DNA of 43,307 bases from an uncultured bacterium (GTDB lineage Bacteria > Myxococcota_A > UBA9042 > PHBI01). Of this stretch, positions 28,167-35,159 are shown piece by piece; the stretch's first letter is position 1, and each line of letters starts with the position of its first letter. The notes below the pieces were generated by a model that searched no databases, was not told the DNA's origin, and saw only the letters and a program-made list of their open reading frames with translations. Where the stretch lies: NCBI GenBank assembly GCA_938040325.1, contig CALHXW010000022.1, positions 1 to 43,307 on the forward strand. Reading direction: 5' to 3'. Both the position numbers and the translations under genes were made by a program.

Positions 28167-28208
28167 AGGTGAATGAATGACGACTCATTCTCTGGCGAGG
28201 AGGCTGCC

Positions 28209-29885
28209 GTGGAGACCGGATCGAAGCTTGGTGTGGCGTTGGACGAGATGCGCACGGTCTTTGAAGGGATCGCGCTGATCCTGCGCCAGATGACCGCGTC
28301 GTTGGCAGACGCGTGCGCCGAGTCAGGTCGTGTGAGCGTTCCGAAGCTCGATGAGCGGCAGGTCGACGCCTACAACCTGAGCGTCTTGCTCTCTCGCGCC
28401 CAAGCGGGCCGCTCGATCTACAGCTACGCGACCCGACGTCCCGAAGACCACCTGAGCGTCGGGTATGCGCGCCTCTTTGTGGGTGAGCTGACGCGCGACA
28501 TCGTGCAGGCCGTGCTCTTCGATCCCGAGCGCTGGGGCATGACGCTCGAGGAGGTCCAAGGACTGCTCGAGCGTCACGCGTTGCGACGCTTCATGCGGCT
28601 TGCACTGGCGCCAGAGTCTTATGCCGACGTGGCCCGACTCATGCTTGTGCTTGGCGTCAACGACTACGGCCTCGACAGCAACCGCGACATGATTCGGCAG
28701 CAGTTCCGACGGTTCGCCACCGAGGTGGTCGAGCCCGTTGCCGAGCGAGTCCACACCAAAGACGAGCTCATTCCGCCGTCGATCATTTCAGCCGTCGCTG
28801 AGCTCGGCTGCTTTGGGCTCTGCATCCCAGAGCGCTTTGGCGGGCTCCAGCCGGACAACGAACCCGACAACCTCGGCATGTGCGTGGTCACCGAGGAGCT
28901 CTCCCGAGGAAGCTTAGGGGTCGCGGGAAGCCTCATCACCCGCCCCGAGATTCTGTCGAAGGCGCTGCTCAAGGGCGGGACAGAAGCTCAGCAGAACGAG
29001 TGGCTGCCTCAGCTTGCAACCGGCGAGAAGCTCTGTGCCGTCGCGGTCACTGAGCCGGACTTCGGCTCGGATGTCGCTGGCCTCAAGGTCACGGCGACCC
29101 CGGCAGAAGGTGGCTGGCTGATCAACGGCCAGAAGACGTGGTGCACCTTCGGCGGCTACGCGGATGTGCTCATGGTGCTTGCCCGCAGCGACACCGACCA
29201 CAGCAAAGGGCACCGGGGCCTGACGATCTTTTTGGCCGAAAAGCCGCGGTTCGAGGGGCACTCGTTCGAGCACACCCAGGAAGGCGGCGGCAAGATCACC
29301 GGCCGCGCCATCGACACGATCGGCTATCGCGGGATGCACTCGTTTGACGTGTTCTTCGAGGACTACTTCGTCAGCGACGAGAACGTGCTCGGAGGCCTCG
29401 GTGGTGTTGGTCGTGGCTTCTACTATCAGATGGAGGGCTTCGCGGGTGGGCGGCTACAGACGGCGGCGCGCGCTGCTGGGGTGATGCAGGCCGCGCTCGA
29501 TAAGGCCCTGACCTACGCGAAAGAGCGCCAGGTGTTTGGGCAGCCGATCGGCGACTATCAGCTCACGGCATGGAAGCTCGCTCGGATGGGCATGCTCACG
29601 CAAGTCGCGCGTCAGTTCACCTATGACGTGGCGTCGCTGCTCGACATGCACAAGGGGCAGGTTGAAGCGTCGATGGTGAAGCTCTGGGCGAGCCGAGAGG
29701 CCGAGTGGGTCACCCGCGAAGCGATGCAGATCCACGGCGGCATGGGCTACGCCGAAGAGTATGCCGTTAGCCGCTACTTCGTGGATGCCCGCGTGTTTTC
29801 GATCTTTGAGGGGGCTGAGGAAGTCTTGGCACTCCGCGTGGTCGCCCGGCAGGTGCTCCAGCGTGTGATCGACGAGCAGGTCTGA
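28209..29885 (+). CDS. mcd: Acyl-CoA dehydrogenase, probably (2S)-methylsuccinyl-CoA dehydrogenase
   Basis: A 558-residue flavoprotein expected to oxidise methylsuccinyl-CoA to mesaconyl-CoA in the ethylmalonyl-CoA pathway. The first about 160 residues are an all-helical extension, as in Mcd. The ACAD fold follows: AVTEPDFGSDVAGL and TWCTFGGYADV (FAD/substrate segment), GYRGMHSFDVFFEDYFV, FGQPIGDYQLTAWKLARM, and the C-terminal IHGGMGYAEEYAVSRYFVDARVFSIFEGAEEV, which closely fits Mcd as I remember it. GTG 28209 is preferred to ATG 28173 because GAGGAGG lies five bases before it and length then matches Mcd. Context (mch, ecm, ccr) supports the substrate, but a different branched acyl-CoA is possible. 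Confidence 0.82.
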   Translation: METGSKLGVALDEMRTVFEGIALILRQMTASLADACAESGRVSVPKLDERQVDAYNLSVLLSRAQAGRSIYSYATRRPEDHLSVGYARLFVGELTRDIVQAVLFDPERWGMTLEEVQGLLERHALRRFMRLALAPESYADVARLMLVLGVNDYGLDSNRDMIRQQFRRFATEVVEPVAERVHTKDELIPPSIISAVAELGCFGLCIPERFGGLQPDNEPDNLGMCVVTEELSRGSLGVAGSLITRPEILSKALLKGGTEAQQNEWLPQLATGEKLCAVAVTEPDFGSDVAGLKVTATPAEGGWLINGQKTWCTFGGYADVLMVLARSDTDHSKGHRGLTIFLAEKPRFEGHSFEHTQEGGGKITGRAIDTIGYRGMHSFDVFFEDYFVSDENVLGGLGGVGRGFYYQMEGFAGGRLQTAARAAGVMQAALDKALTYAKERQVFGQPIGDYQLTAWKLARMGMLTQVARQFTYDVASLLDMHKGQVEASMVKLWASREAEWVTREAMQIHGGMGYAEEYAVSRYFVDARVFSIFEGAEEVLALRVVARQVLQRVIDEQV

Positions 29886-30033
29886 CCCGCGGAGGACGGG
29901 CGTCTGCTGTGTCGTCGTCCCGCGGATTTCTAGGCGGAAACGACAGGGCTTGGCACCGCACGGTCGCGGCGGTATCGGTGGGTGTCCGTTCGCCCGGGCA
30001 TGATTGCCAACCCCCCATCCGTCGAGGGTCCAC

Positions 30034-31206
30034 GTGAGCACGATCTCCATCGATGCGTCGCCATATGATGTGCTGGCCAGCCAAGTGCCCGTCAGCCTCA
30101 GCGATGTCGACGCGCCGAGCTATGGCCGTTACCTAGAGGACTTCGTCCCAGGGACGGTCTTCGTCCATCCGCGCGGCACCACGATTGTCCGCGGTATGAT
30201 GCTGGCGTACGCCAAGACGTTCATGGAGGCCAATCCCCTCTACCTCAACCAGGCGTATGCGGAGCGGCAAGGGCATCCCTCGCTCCCCGCTGCCCCGCAC
30301 CTTGTGATGAACGTAGCGCTCTCGCTCGGCGTGCAGAACGACAGCGAGAAGGCCATCGCGAACCTCGGCTACTACGACGTCCGCTTTCTGCGGCCGGTCT
30401 ACGCAGGCGACTCGCTCATGGGACGGACTCGGGTCGTCGCGCGACGCGACCGGGGCGTCGGCAAGCCAGGCATCGCCACGGTGGAGACGCTCGCGGTCAA
30501 CCAACGCGACGAGGTGGTCGTGCAGTACCGTCGCAAGATCTTTGTGCCTCGACGCGGCGCAGAGCCCATCGGTGACCACGAGGTCGTCAGCGACGTCCCG
30601 TTTCCTTTCGAGGCGTCGCCGACGCTGAGCTTTCCGTGGTCCGGCGCGGCCAGTGACGGCCTCACGCTCGACACCACCCGCTTTGAGGCCATGCGGCCTG
30701 GACGCATCGTGCTGCACGCGAACGGGCGGACCGTGACCGACGAGCACGTCCAGTGGACCTATCGAGTGATGAACACGCATCCCCTGCACTATGACCGCCT
30801 CTACTCCACGGCACGGAGCGGCCCGATGTCGGGCGAGCCGATCGTGTACGGCGGCTTGGTCTTCGCCTGGCTCCTTGGGCTGTCCAGCCGCGACATCAGC
30901 GAGAACGCGGCGTGGGAGCTCGGCTGGCACAACGGCTATCACACCCAGCCGACCTACGCAGGCGACACGCTCTACGCGATCAGCCGAATTCTGGCCGTCG
31001 ATGATGGGCCCACGCCAGCGCTCGGCAAGGTGCGGCTGCAGCTCATTGGTCTCAAAAACCTCAACCCGCGCGCTGCACTCGATACCCATGGTGCGGATCT
31101 CTTCCTCCAGGAAAACGAGAAGCGGTCCATCGGGTTGGCCAAGATCGAAGAGAAGATCTTTGAGATCGAGCGCGAGATCTTGGTCGTTCGAGGGGACACG
31201 GCATGA
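30034..31206 (+). CDS. mch: MaoC-like hydratase, probably mesaconyl-CoA hydratase
   Basis: A 390-residue protein with two hot-dog domains, expected to interconvert mesaconyl-CoA and beta-methylmalyl-CoA. The first domain (about 30-175) has YLEDFVPGTVFVHP, NLGYYDVRFLRPVYAGDSLMG and the N-Q-R-D-EVVVQYRRKIFV strand, in the order seen in Mch; the second (about 210-385) has WTYRVMNTHPLHYD and GWHNGYHTQPTYAGDTLYA. The usual MaoC NPxHxD motif is replaced by EANPLYLNQ, as expected for this subgroup. The GTG start at 30034 follows GAGGGT. It lies 148 bp after the mcd-like gene and overlaps the deaminase gene by ATGA. Confidence 0.8.
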   Translation: MSTISIDASPYDVLASQVPVSLSDVDAPSYGRYLEDFVPGTVFVHPRGTTIVRGMMLAYAKTFMEANPLYLNQAYAERQGHPSLPAAPHLVMNVALSLGVQNDSEKAIANLGYYDVRFLRPVYAGDSLMGRTRVVARRDRGVGKPGIATVETLAVNQRDEVVVQYRRKIFVPRRGAEPIGDHEVVSDVPFPFEASPTLSFPWSGAASDGLTLDTTRFEAMRPGRIVLHANGRTVTDEHVQWTYRVMNTHPLHYDRLYSTARSGPMSGEPIVYGGLVFAWLLGLSSRDISENAAWELGWHNGYHTQPTYAGDTLYAISRILAVDDGPTPALGKVRLQLIGLKNLNPRAALDTHGADLFLQENEKRSIGLAKIEEKIFEIEREILVVRGDTA

Positions 31207-31688
31207 AAGACAAGCACATTCGCATCCGCATCGAGCAATGCCTGGCGCTGTCGAAGGCGTCGAACTGCCCGCGCCGGAAGTTTGGTGCGTTGCTGCTCGA
31301 CCCCAATCGCAACGTGATCTTGATGGACGGCTACAACGGAGGACCGCGCGGGGGCGGTCATCTCTGCGGTGGCGATGAGTGCTTGCGTGACACCCAGGGC
31401 GTCAAGAGCGGCACGCGCATGGAGATCGGCTGCCACCACGCGGAGATGAACGTGGTGTGCAACGCGGCGGCAAGCGGTGTCGCGACGCGTGGGGCATGGC
31501 TCATCGTGACCGGAGAGCCGTGCACCATGTGCGCCAAGCTCATCCACCACGCAGGCATTGTGCGCGTGCTTGTTGTCGATGGCGGCTACGCCGGCGCAAA
31601 CGGCGTCGACTACCTGCGCGGTCACGGCGTCGAAGTGGTCACGGTGGACGGACCGAAAGACCCGCGGACACTGGCCGTCGAGTCCTGA
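31203..31688 (+). CDS. Deoxycytidylate (dCMP) deaminase family protein
   Basis: A 161-residue zinc deaminase. The catalytic site is HHAEMN (His ligand and proton-shuttling Glu, near 80-84) with the PCTMC zinc pair near 103-107. The N-terminus (CLALSKASNCPRRKFGALLLD) and GYNGGPRGGGHLCGGDECLRD loop are typical of ComEB/dCMP deaminases, with Cys/His that can hold a second zinc. The reaction would be dCMP to dUMP for thymidylate synthesis. It is co-translated with the mch-like gene through an ATGA overlap, an unexpected neighbour for a CoA pathway. A modified-nucleotide substrate cannot be excluded. Confidence 0.88.
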   Translation: MKDKHIRIRIEQCLALSKASNCPRRKFGALLLDPNRNVILMDGYNGGPRGGGHLCGGDECLRDTQGVKSGTRMEIGCHHAEMNVVCNAAASGVATRGAWLIVTGEPCTMCAKLIHHAGIVRVLVVDGGYAGANGVDYLRGHGVEVVTVDGPKDPRTLAVES

Positions 31689-31732
31689 TAGCGGCAGCGG
31701 CTTGCCGTCGCCCGATCGGAAGACAAAAAAGT

Positions 31733-31768
31733 GCCGAGTCGAGGCCCCGTCACGCGCCTCGACTCGGC
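31733..31768 (-). terminator. Strong intrinsic terminator oriented to the minus strand
   Basis: A perfect 13-bp stem (31733-31745 with 31756-31768; arm GCCGAGTCGAGGC) and 10-base loop. The adjoining six-A run at 31725-31730 becomes a T tract only when read on the minus strand, so it terminates leftward transcription, although both flanking genes are on the plus strand. Read on the plus strand it has no T tract. Confidence 0.7.
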
Positions 31769-32120
31769 GAAGGACTGCCATCCTGTAGGGGTCGTCACCG
31801 AAACCCGGGGAACATGGGTCGTGGAGATGGAGGGCAGTCCGCAGTTGCGGGGCGCTTTCAGGGCTCATGAGCCGGAAGCGGCGCCTCGCGATGCAATGTC
31901 AGTCTCTAGTGGAAACACCGACAGGACCCGGAAAAGTTCAGTTCGTGTTAGCGAACGCTTCGAATCCTGCGAGAGAGGTCAGTGCATGTGGCGTGCCAGC
32001 GGCCCCTGGTGAGCATCTAAGCAGCCCGCATAGCCGCACCAGCAATGGCCGCCGAGGGTACTGAGGGGCAGGTCCAGCTGTGGTGCATGCGCTGAGGCTG
32101 ACTCAGCTGGCGTGTCGCGT

Positions 32121-32138
32121 CGCGACATAGATGTCGCG
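32121..32138. promoter_or_regulatory. Inverted repeat upstream of the OPT transporter gene
   Basis: CGCGACAT-AG-ATGTCGCG, a perfect 8-bp inverted repeat with a 2-base centre, 137 bp before the OPT start codon. Its symmetry and length suit a dimeric regulator. It differs from the repeats upstream of mcd and ccr. Confidence 0.35.
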
Positions 32139-32275
32139 TGGCGTTGAGAAACTCGCCACCGGCTGAGGTCTCTGGAGGCGTTGCCAAGCTGGCCGGGTGT
32201 TTGGTAACCCAACAGAACCCCAAACTCGACACTGGCTGTGCGGCGCAAACGGTGCGTGCAGCCTGAGGAGGCCTG

Positions 32276-34066
32276 ATGGCGACACCAAATCCAAGCGAGC
32301 ACCGCGGCAAGGGCTCGCCCATCAAGGTCCCGCCTGGCGCCTACCGCGAGGTGACGATCCCCGCGATCGTGCTCGGGGCGCTGCTCGGCGCGTTCATGAC
32401 CGCGGCGTTCGTGTACATGGCACTGAAGCTCGGCTTCACGCTCTCTGGCTCGACGGTCGCGGCTATCTTGGGCTTCGGCGTTCTGCGTGGGGTGCTCAAG
32501 AACGGCACCATCATTGAGAACAACATCAACCAGACCATCGCGTCGGGTGTGAACAATGCGTCAGCGGGTATCTCGTTTACGCTGCCGGCGCTCTTTCTGC
32601 TGGGTCTCAAGGATGACTCGCTGCTGAACTTCGACATCTGGCCATTCATCCTGGCGGCTGTCGCGGGTACCTTCATGGGAGTCGTGCTCATCATCCCGCT
32701 GCGTAAGCAGATGATCGAGTTCGAGCGCCTACGCTTTCCCAGTGGCATCGCCGTCGCGACGCTCCTGAAGTCGCCTGGCGCCGGGCTGCGGCAGGCGAAG
32801 CTGCTCTTTGGCGGCTTCATCGTCGCGGCACTCTTCACGCTGTCGACCCAAAAGGAGATCGGCCTCCTCGACCACGACCTGGTCGTCAACGGCCTCTTCG
32901 GAATCCCCGCGTACATCCCAATCGCCGTGTCGATCTCGTTTGCAAGCATCGGGGCGGGCCTTCTGAGCGGCAAGGGCGGTCTACCGTTCGTCTTCGGCGG
33001 CATCCTAGCTTGGTGGATCGTCGCGCCAGCGATGGTCGGCATGGGATGGGCACCGAGCATCGACGTCCCCGACAACGATGCGTTCCAGGCGAGCGCGATG
33101 TACGGCGGCATGATTCGGCCGCTCGGTATCGGCATGCTCATCGGCGGCGCGCTTGCAGGCGTCGTGGCAGCTTTCCCGGCGCTGCGTAGCGCCCTCAAGA
33201 GTCTCTCGTCAGCAGCGAAGGTCAAGGGCGGAAAGGGCAGCGACGAGATGTCGACGAAAGTCCTCTACGTCGGCCTCGCGGCGGCCGCGATGGCGCTCTT
33301 TATCGCAGCACTCATCGCGACCCAAGATGTCTCGGTCGGCCAGGCAGCAGCCATGGCCATTATTGGCACGGTCTGGCTGGCGCTAGCGGGACTCATCGTC
33401 GCTCAGGCGACGGGCATGACGGACATCTCTCCGCTCTCGGGCATGTCTCTCATTGCGGTGACGCTCATCTTCTTCGTCTCAAGCCAGAACGTCATCGCTT
33501 CGATCCTGCTCGGTGTGGCCATCTGCATCGGCATCGGCCAGTGCGCCGACATGATGACCGATCTGAAGGCCGGTCACCTGGTGGGCTCAATACCGAAGCG
33601 CCAACAGATGGTGCAGTTCGCGGTCAGCTGGATCGGTGCTCCGGTCGCCATCGGCATCATCTTTCTTCTGTGGGGCCAGGGGCCCGACGGCGTCGGCGGC
33701 TTCGGGCCGGGGTCAGAGTCCGGACTCAGCGCACCCCAAGGTGAGGCGCTGGCTTCCATCATTCACAGTCTCCAAAACGGCAATGTCGCCATTGAGAAGT
33801 ACATCGCAGGTGCCTCGGCAGGTGCGGCGCTTGGCGTCTTGCCCATCGGTGGAATCGGCGTCCTGGTTGGTCTCGCCATGTACCTGCCGCTCGCTGTGAC
33901 CCTTGCGTACGGCGTGGGCTGCATCATCGCGATGATCCTTCAGAAGACGAATGGCCAGGCTTGGATGGGCTCAACGCTGGTCCCGGTGGCTGCTGGGTTC
34001 ATCATCGGTGAAGCGCTGACCAGTCTCCTCTATATCCTCGGCAAGCAACTTGTGGGTGCCGCATGA
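32276..34066 (+). CDS. OPT-family (oligopeptide/metal-chelate) transporter
   Basis: A 596-residue membrane protein with about 14-15 hydrophobic helices and the bacterial OPT/YSL pattern: an N-terminal PPGAYREVTIPAIVLGALLG, then FMTAAFVYMALKLGFTLSGSTVAAILGFG, NNINQTIASGVNNASAGI, and LRFPSGIAVATLLKS. The family imports peptides or metal-chelates by proton coupling; the substrate cannot be read here. GAGGAGG lies directly before ATG 32276. It overlaps the next gene by ATGA, so the two products probably work together. An 8-bp inverted repeat upstream may control it. Confidence 0.9.
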   Translation: MATPNPSEHRGKGSPIKVPPGAYREVTIPAIVLGALLGAFMTAAFVYMALKLGFTLSGSTVAAILGFGVLRGVLKNGTIIENNINQTIASGVNNASAGISFTLPALFLLGLKDDSLLNFDIWPFILAAVAGTFMGVVLIIPLRKQMIEFERLRFPSGIAVATLLKSPGAGLRQAKLLFGGFIVAALFTLSTQKEIGLLDHDLVVNGLFGIPAYIPIAVSISFASIGAGLLSGKGGLPFVFGGILAWWIVAPAMVGMGWAPSIDVPDNDAFQASAMYGGMIRPLGIGMLIGGALAGVVAAFPALRSALKSLSSAAKVKGGKGSDEMSTKVLYVGLAAAAMALFIAALIATQDVSVGQAAAMAIIGTVWLALAGLIVAQATGMTDISPLSGMSLIAVTLIFFVSSQNVIASILLGVAICIGIGQCADMMTDLKAGHLVGSIPKRQQMVQFAVSWIGAPVAIGIIFLLWGQGPDGVGGFGPGSESGLSAPQGEALASIIHSLQNGNVAIEKYIAGASAGAALGVLPIGGIGVLVGLAMYLPLAVTLAYGVGCIIAMILQKTNGQAWMGSTLVPVAAGFIIGEALTSLLYILGKQLVGAA

Positions 34067-34875
34067 AGAACATTGCACTCATTATCGTCGCCCTGGGCGT
34101 CGGTCTGGCCGCTGCGAGCGGCGCACGTAATGCCGACCCGGTGACCCAGCAGGACAACCTCAACGGCCTGACATCCCGTTACTGCAAGGCACCAGCCGAC
34201 CTCTCGGCCGCACGCGCAAAGCAGGTCGCCAACGGCTGCGATGAGTCGGCATGGGATGGCGTCGACGCCGTTCCCGTGGCGGACGTCAGCGCGCTCGAGG
34301 TCCAGTGGGTCGAGGCCAACGCGACGTTCAAAGCCCACGGGTTCGCCAACGACACCGTGCCGGCTGGGACGCGTCTCTCCGGTTGGTGGGACAAGTCCGG
34401 GATCCTGTTCGTCCTTGGTCTTGCGATGATCCTTGGCGGCGCCATGCTCTTCCGTCGCGGCAACGCAAGCGAGACAGCCGGCGGCACGGATGCAGGTCCG
34501 AAGTTTGTCGACATGGGGGATATGCTCACGCGCATCACCTCGGAGCTGAAGGTGCTCGAGACGAACATGGTGCAGACATCGACGCCGACCACCGGTGATG
34601 TCGACTACGTCAAAGAGACGATCGACGGGGTCCTCAATGGCCCCATGGCCGCGATCATCGATGCGCGCGACCAGCTCGTTCAGCGCTACGGCATGGCCGG
34701 GTTTGCGGAGGTCTTTGGACCCTTCGCGGGTGGTGAGCGGAACCTCAACCGTGCGTGGTCCTCAGTGGTCGACTCCCACTGGCCAGAGTCCACCGCGGCG
34801 ATCGGAAACGCCGTCGCGGGCCTCGAGGGCGCGAAGGCGGCTCTCGACCAGCTGGCGAGCGCTCGAAAGGGGTAG
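34063..34875 (+). CDS. Unrecognised membrane protein coupled to the OPT transporter
   Basis: A 270-residue protein. A signal peptide (NIALIIVALGVGLAAASGA) is followed by a periplasmic segment of about 90 residues with two Cys (SRYCKAP and ANGCDES) that may form a disulfide, one transmembrane helix (about 108-128, ILFVLGLAMILGGAMLF) and a cytoplasmic helical domain rich in Ala, Asp and Glu (DMLTRITSELKVLETNMV; DYVKETIDGVLNG). There are no catalytic motifs. The ATG lies in the OPT stop (ATGA), pointing to a stoichiometric partner or regulator of the transporter. I do not recognise the family. Confidence 0.8.
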   Translation: MKNIALIIVALGVGLAAASGARNADPVTQQDNLNGLTSRYCKAPADLSAARAKQVANGCDESAWDGVDAVPVADVSALEVQWVEANATFKAHGFANDTVPAGTRLSGWWDKSGILFVLGLAMILGGAMLFRRGNASETAGGTDAGPKFVDMGDMLTRITSELKVLETNMVQTSTPTTGDVDYVKETIDGVLNGPMAAIIDARDQLVQRYGMAGFAEVFGPFAGGERNLNRAWSSVVDSHWPESTAAIGNAVAGLEGAKAALDQLASARKG

Positions 34876-34877
34876 GG

Positions 34878-34965
34878 CGGCTCGGTGAGCGAGCCGGCGA
34901 GGCCTTCCGCCCCGTCCGGTGGCACGTCCGCTTGGCGCGGCTCCGGTGAGCGACGTTGCTCACCG
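34878..34965. other. Two hairpins after the OPT operon
   Basis: Stem 1 at 34878-34896 (7 bp, CGGCTCG with CGAGCCG, loop GTGAG) begins three bases after the stop codon; stem 2 at 34944-34965 is 8 bp (CGGTGAGC with GCTCACCG). Neither has a T tract. They may protect the mRNA 3' end or act in Rho-dependent termination. The remaining bases to 35159 contain alternating CG tracts (near 34993-35022 and 35065-35090) and no gene. Confidence 0.4.
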
Positions 34966-35159
34966 TCGCCACGAGCCCGTGGGGGATTTACCCGCTCGCG
35001 CGCGCCCGCGTGCGCGCCGCCGGCTTCTTAGCCAGCACGGCAAAGGTCGTGGCGCCGCGTGTTGCGCGAGCAGCGCGCGCGCGTTGCCCCTATCCGCTTG
35101 TCAGCGACGACCTAGTCGGCTTACGATCGATAGCGAAACCCTCAGATCGGGCGTGCGGC

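Larger units (their letters stand above)
31689..32275. other. 587-bp intergenic region with structured sequence
   Basis: No protein gene is credible here: the frames present are short, Ser/Arg-rich and unlike the neighbours in codon use. It does hold a hairpin terminator pointing left (31733-31768), a pair of 8-base complementary arms at about 31773-31780 and 31834-31841 (GGACTGCC and GGCAGTCC), a 12-base palindrome GGCTCATGAGCC at 31862-31873, and an inverted repeat at 32121-32138. The last about 100 bp must include the promoter of the OPT gene. A minus-strand small RNA ending at 31733 is possible; I could not match it to a known RNA family. Confidence 0.5.

Noticed and set aside
28173-29885. 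The acyl-CoA dehydrogenase as an ordinary fatty-acid beta-oxidation enzyme
   Set aside because: The about 160-residue N-terminal extension, the C-terminal motif and the adjacent Mch-like, Ecm and Ccr genes fit Mcd better, although substrate proof is lacking.
30133-31089. 318-codon minus-strand frame opposite the mch-like gene
   Set aside because: It has no motif, and its composition is that of the complement of a coding strand; the mch-like product has clear hot-dog domain motifs.
31921-31990. TTCGAATCC-like stretch as the T arm of a tRNA or tmRNA
   Set aside because: Flanking bases do not pair as a T stem and no acceptor arm or anticodon arm is present.
32121-32138. Inverted repeat as a transposon end
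   Set aside because: No transposase, matching distal copy or target duplication is visible nearby.
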